Assembly: GCF_004357905.1 (NCBI RefSeq)
Contig: NZ_SMTT01000005.1
Coordinates: 1-64,000 of the forward strand
From: Campylobacter lari
GTDB taxonomy: Bacteria; Campylobacterota; Campylobacteria; Campylobacterales; Campylobacteraceae
Length of the DNA stretch: 64,000 nt
Direction: 5' to 3'
Shown piece after piece: positions 63,159 through 64,000 of the stretch. Made by a program: the position numbers and the translations under genes. Under the pieces are notes generated by a model. It did not search any database, was not told the DNA's origin, and worked only from the letters and a program-made list of their open reading frames with translations. Positions within the stretch are counted from its first letter, which is position 1. Each line of letters opens with the position of its first letter.

Positions 63159-64000
63159 ATGATTTTAGATCAAATAATTGGATTTTTTTCAAGTGATATG
63201 GGGATTGACTTAGGTACTGCAAATACTTTAGTTTTAGTAAAAGATAAAGGTATAGTGATTGATGAACCTTCGGTTGTTGCAGTAGAGCGTGAAAGATATG
63301 GTAGGGTTAAAATTTTAGCTGTTGGAAAGGAAGCTAAGGAAATGGTAGGAAAAACCCCAGGTAATATCGAAGCAATCCGTCCTATGAAAGATGGTGTGAT
63401 TGCTGATTTTGATATGACTGAAAAAATGATCCGTTATTTTATAGAAAAAACTCATAGAAGAAAATCTTTTTTAAGACCTAGAATTATCATTTCAGTTCCT
63501 TATGGATTAACCCAAGTAGAAAGAAAAGCGGTTAGAGAAAGTGCGTTAAGTGCGGGTGCTAGAGAAGTATTTTTGATAGAAGAACCTATGGCAGCAGCTA
63601 TTGGTGCAAATTTACCAATTAGAGAGCCTCAAGGGAGCTTGGTGGTAGATATTGGCGGTGGTACTACTGAAATTGGTGTTACTTCTTTGGGCGGTCTTGT
63701 GATTTCAAAATCTATCCGAACAGCTGGTGATAAGCTTGATACTAGTATAGTAAATTATGTAAAAGAAAAATACAATCTTGTCATAGGTGAAAGAACGGGC
63801 GAGGAAATCAAAATCGCAATAGGCTCAGCAGTTCAGCTTCCAAAAGAGCTTTCTATGGTAGTTAAAGGACGCGATCAAGTAACAGGATTGTTAAATAGAA
63901 TAGAGTTAACAAGTGAAGATGTAAGAGAGGCTATGCGTGAGCATTTAAAAGAAATTGCTGATGCATTAAAAATCGTTCTTGAAATGATGCCGCCTGATCT
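63159..64000 (+). CDS. mreB: Rod-shape actin homologue MreB, cut by the window end
   Basis: Partial gene with no stop inside the window, giving 280 codons of about 345. MreB forms membrane-bound filaments that guide cell-wall synthesis. The actin-fold phosphate loop is [13 protein letters not shown] (about 13-25). [13 protein letters not shown] and the second phosphate loop [13 protein letters not shown] (about 163-175) follow, then [10 protein letters not shown]. It starts two bases after clpX and is probably followed by mreC. It matches recalled Cj0276. Confidence 0.96.
   Translation, partial: MILDQIIGFFSSDMGIDLGTANTLVLVKDKGIVIDEPSVVAVERERYGRVKILAVGKEAKEMVGKTPGNIEAIRPMKDGVIADFDMTEKMIRYFIEKTHRRKSFLRPRIIISVPYGLTQVERKAVRESALSAGAREVFLIEEPMAAAIGANLPIREPQGSLVVDIGGGTTEIGVTSLGGLVISKSIRTAGDKLDTSIVNYVKEKYNLVIGERTGEEIKIAIGSAVQLPKELSMVVKGRDQVTGLLNRIELTSEDVREAMREHLKEIADALKIVLEMMPPD

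Noticed and set aside
1-64000. CRISPR array, rRNA or tRNA genes
   Set aside because: No regularly spaced repeats and no GC-rich structured RNA segments or TpsiC-arm signatures were seen while reading the window.
1-64000. Poly-G phase-variable tracts, common in campylobacters
   Set aside because: The longest G run noticed is about five bases (near 12142), too short for slipped-strand switching.

Overview
The window is chromosomal DNA of an AT-rich epsilonproteobacterium, almost certainly a Campylobacter and most likely of the C. lari branch. The evidence is a Nuo complex I without NuoE/NuoF, the nikZYXWV-nuo-pflA gene order, queuosine genes including queH, the lctP-lutABC L-lactate locus, and long blocks that match my memory of C. 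jejuni NCTC 11168 gene order (Cj numbers below are recalled, not searched). Coding density is very high, with stop/start overlaps of 1-22 bases. The species assignment is an inference.

Layout. (1) 1-3134, minus strand: a Tat-exported TMAO/DMSO-type molybdenum reductase and its monohaem cytochrome c. (2) 3347-10110, plus strand: an accessory island made of a type IIG restriction-modification enzyme, a Hanks-type protein kinase with an unknown N-terminal domain, and a pentapeptide-repeat-like protein with a C-terminal membrane domain. A 36-bp perfect direct repeat flanks the third gene. (3) 10387-14844: L-lactate permease and LutABC lactate oxidation. (4) 15043-16986: a BCCT-type osmolyte transporter. 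(5) 17030-21706: the NikZYXWV nickel ABC transporter. (6) 21825-35234: a 14-gene nuo operon, followed by the flagellar motor gene pflA. (7) 37605-51712: a long run with miaA, a UbiA-type prenyltransferase, moaA, queE, queD, rsmE, rpmE, rsmI, an rRNA/tRNA methylase, an aminotransferase, hom, yraN, trxA and trxB. (8) 51732-55718: phoX (minus strand) with a two-copy Pho-box-like repeat, then dapB and purF. (9) 55722-64000: two DUF2393-like membrane proteins, an SPFH protein and ilvE on the minus strand; then a tautomerase, bcp, queH, fabZ, lpxA, clpX and the start of mreB on the plus strand.

How the genes work together. Much of the window feeds or uses the respiratory chain. LutABC oxidises imported lactate and complex I passes electrons into menaquinone; the prenyltransferase acts in menaquinone synthesis and the Mo reductase is a terminal acceptor. 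MoaA starts the Mo cofactor that the reductase needs, and Nik supplies nickel (hydrogenase, and urease in some C. lari-group strains). QueD, QueE, QueH and MiaA modify tRNA; RsmE, RsmI and the SpoU protein methylate RNA.

What stands out. The best candidate for an undescribed system is the restriction enzyme-kinase-pentapeptide island. It is translationally coupled, compositionally mosaic and bounded by a repeat that suggests cassette exchange. The block recalled as Cj0264c-Cj0276 is also split here by about 52.6 kb of otherwise ordinary genes, with the island at the left break. No rRNA, tRNA, CRISPR array, insertion sequence, integrase or long poly-G phase-variation tract was seen.
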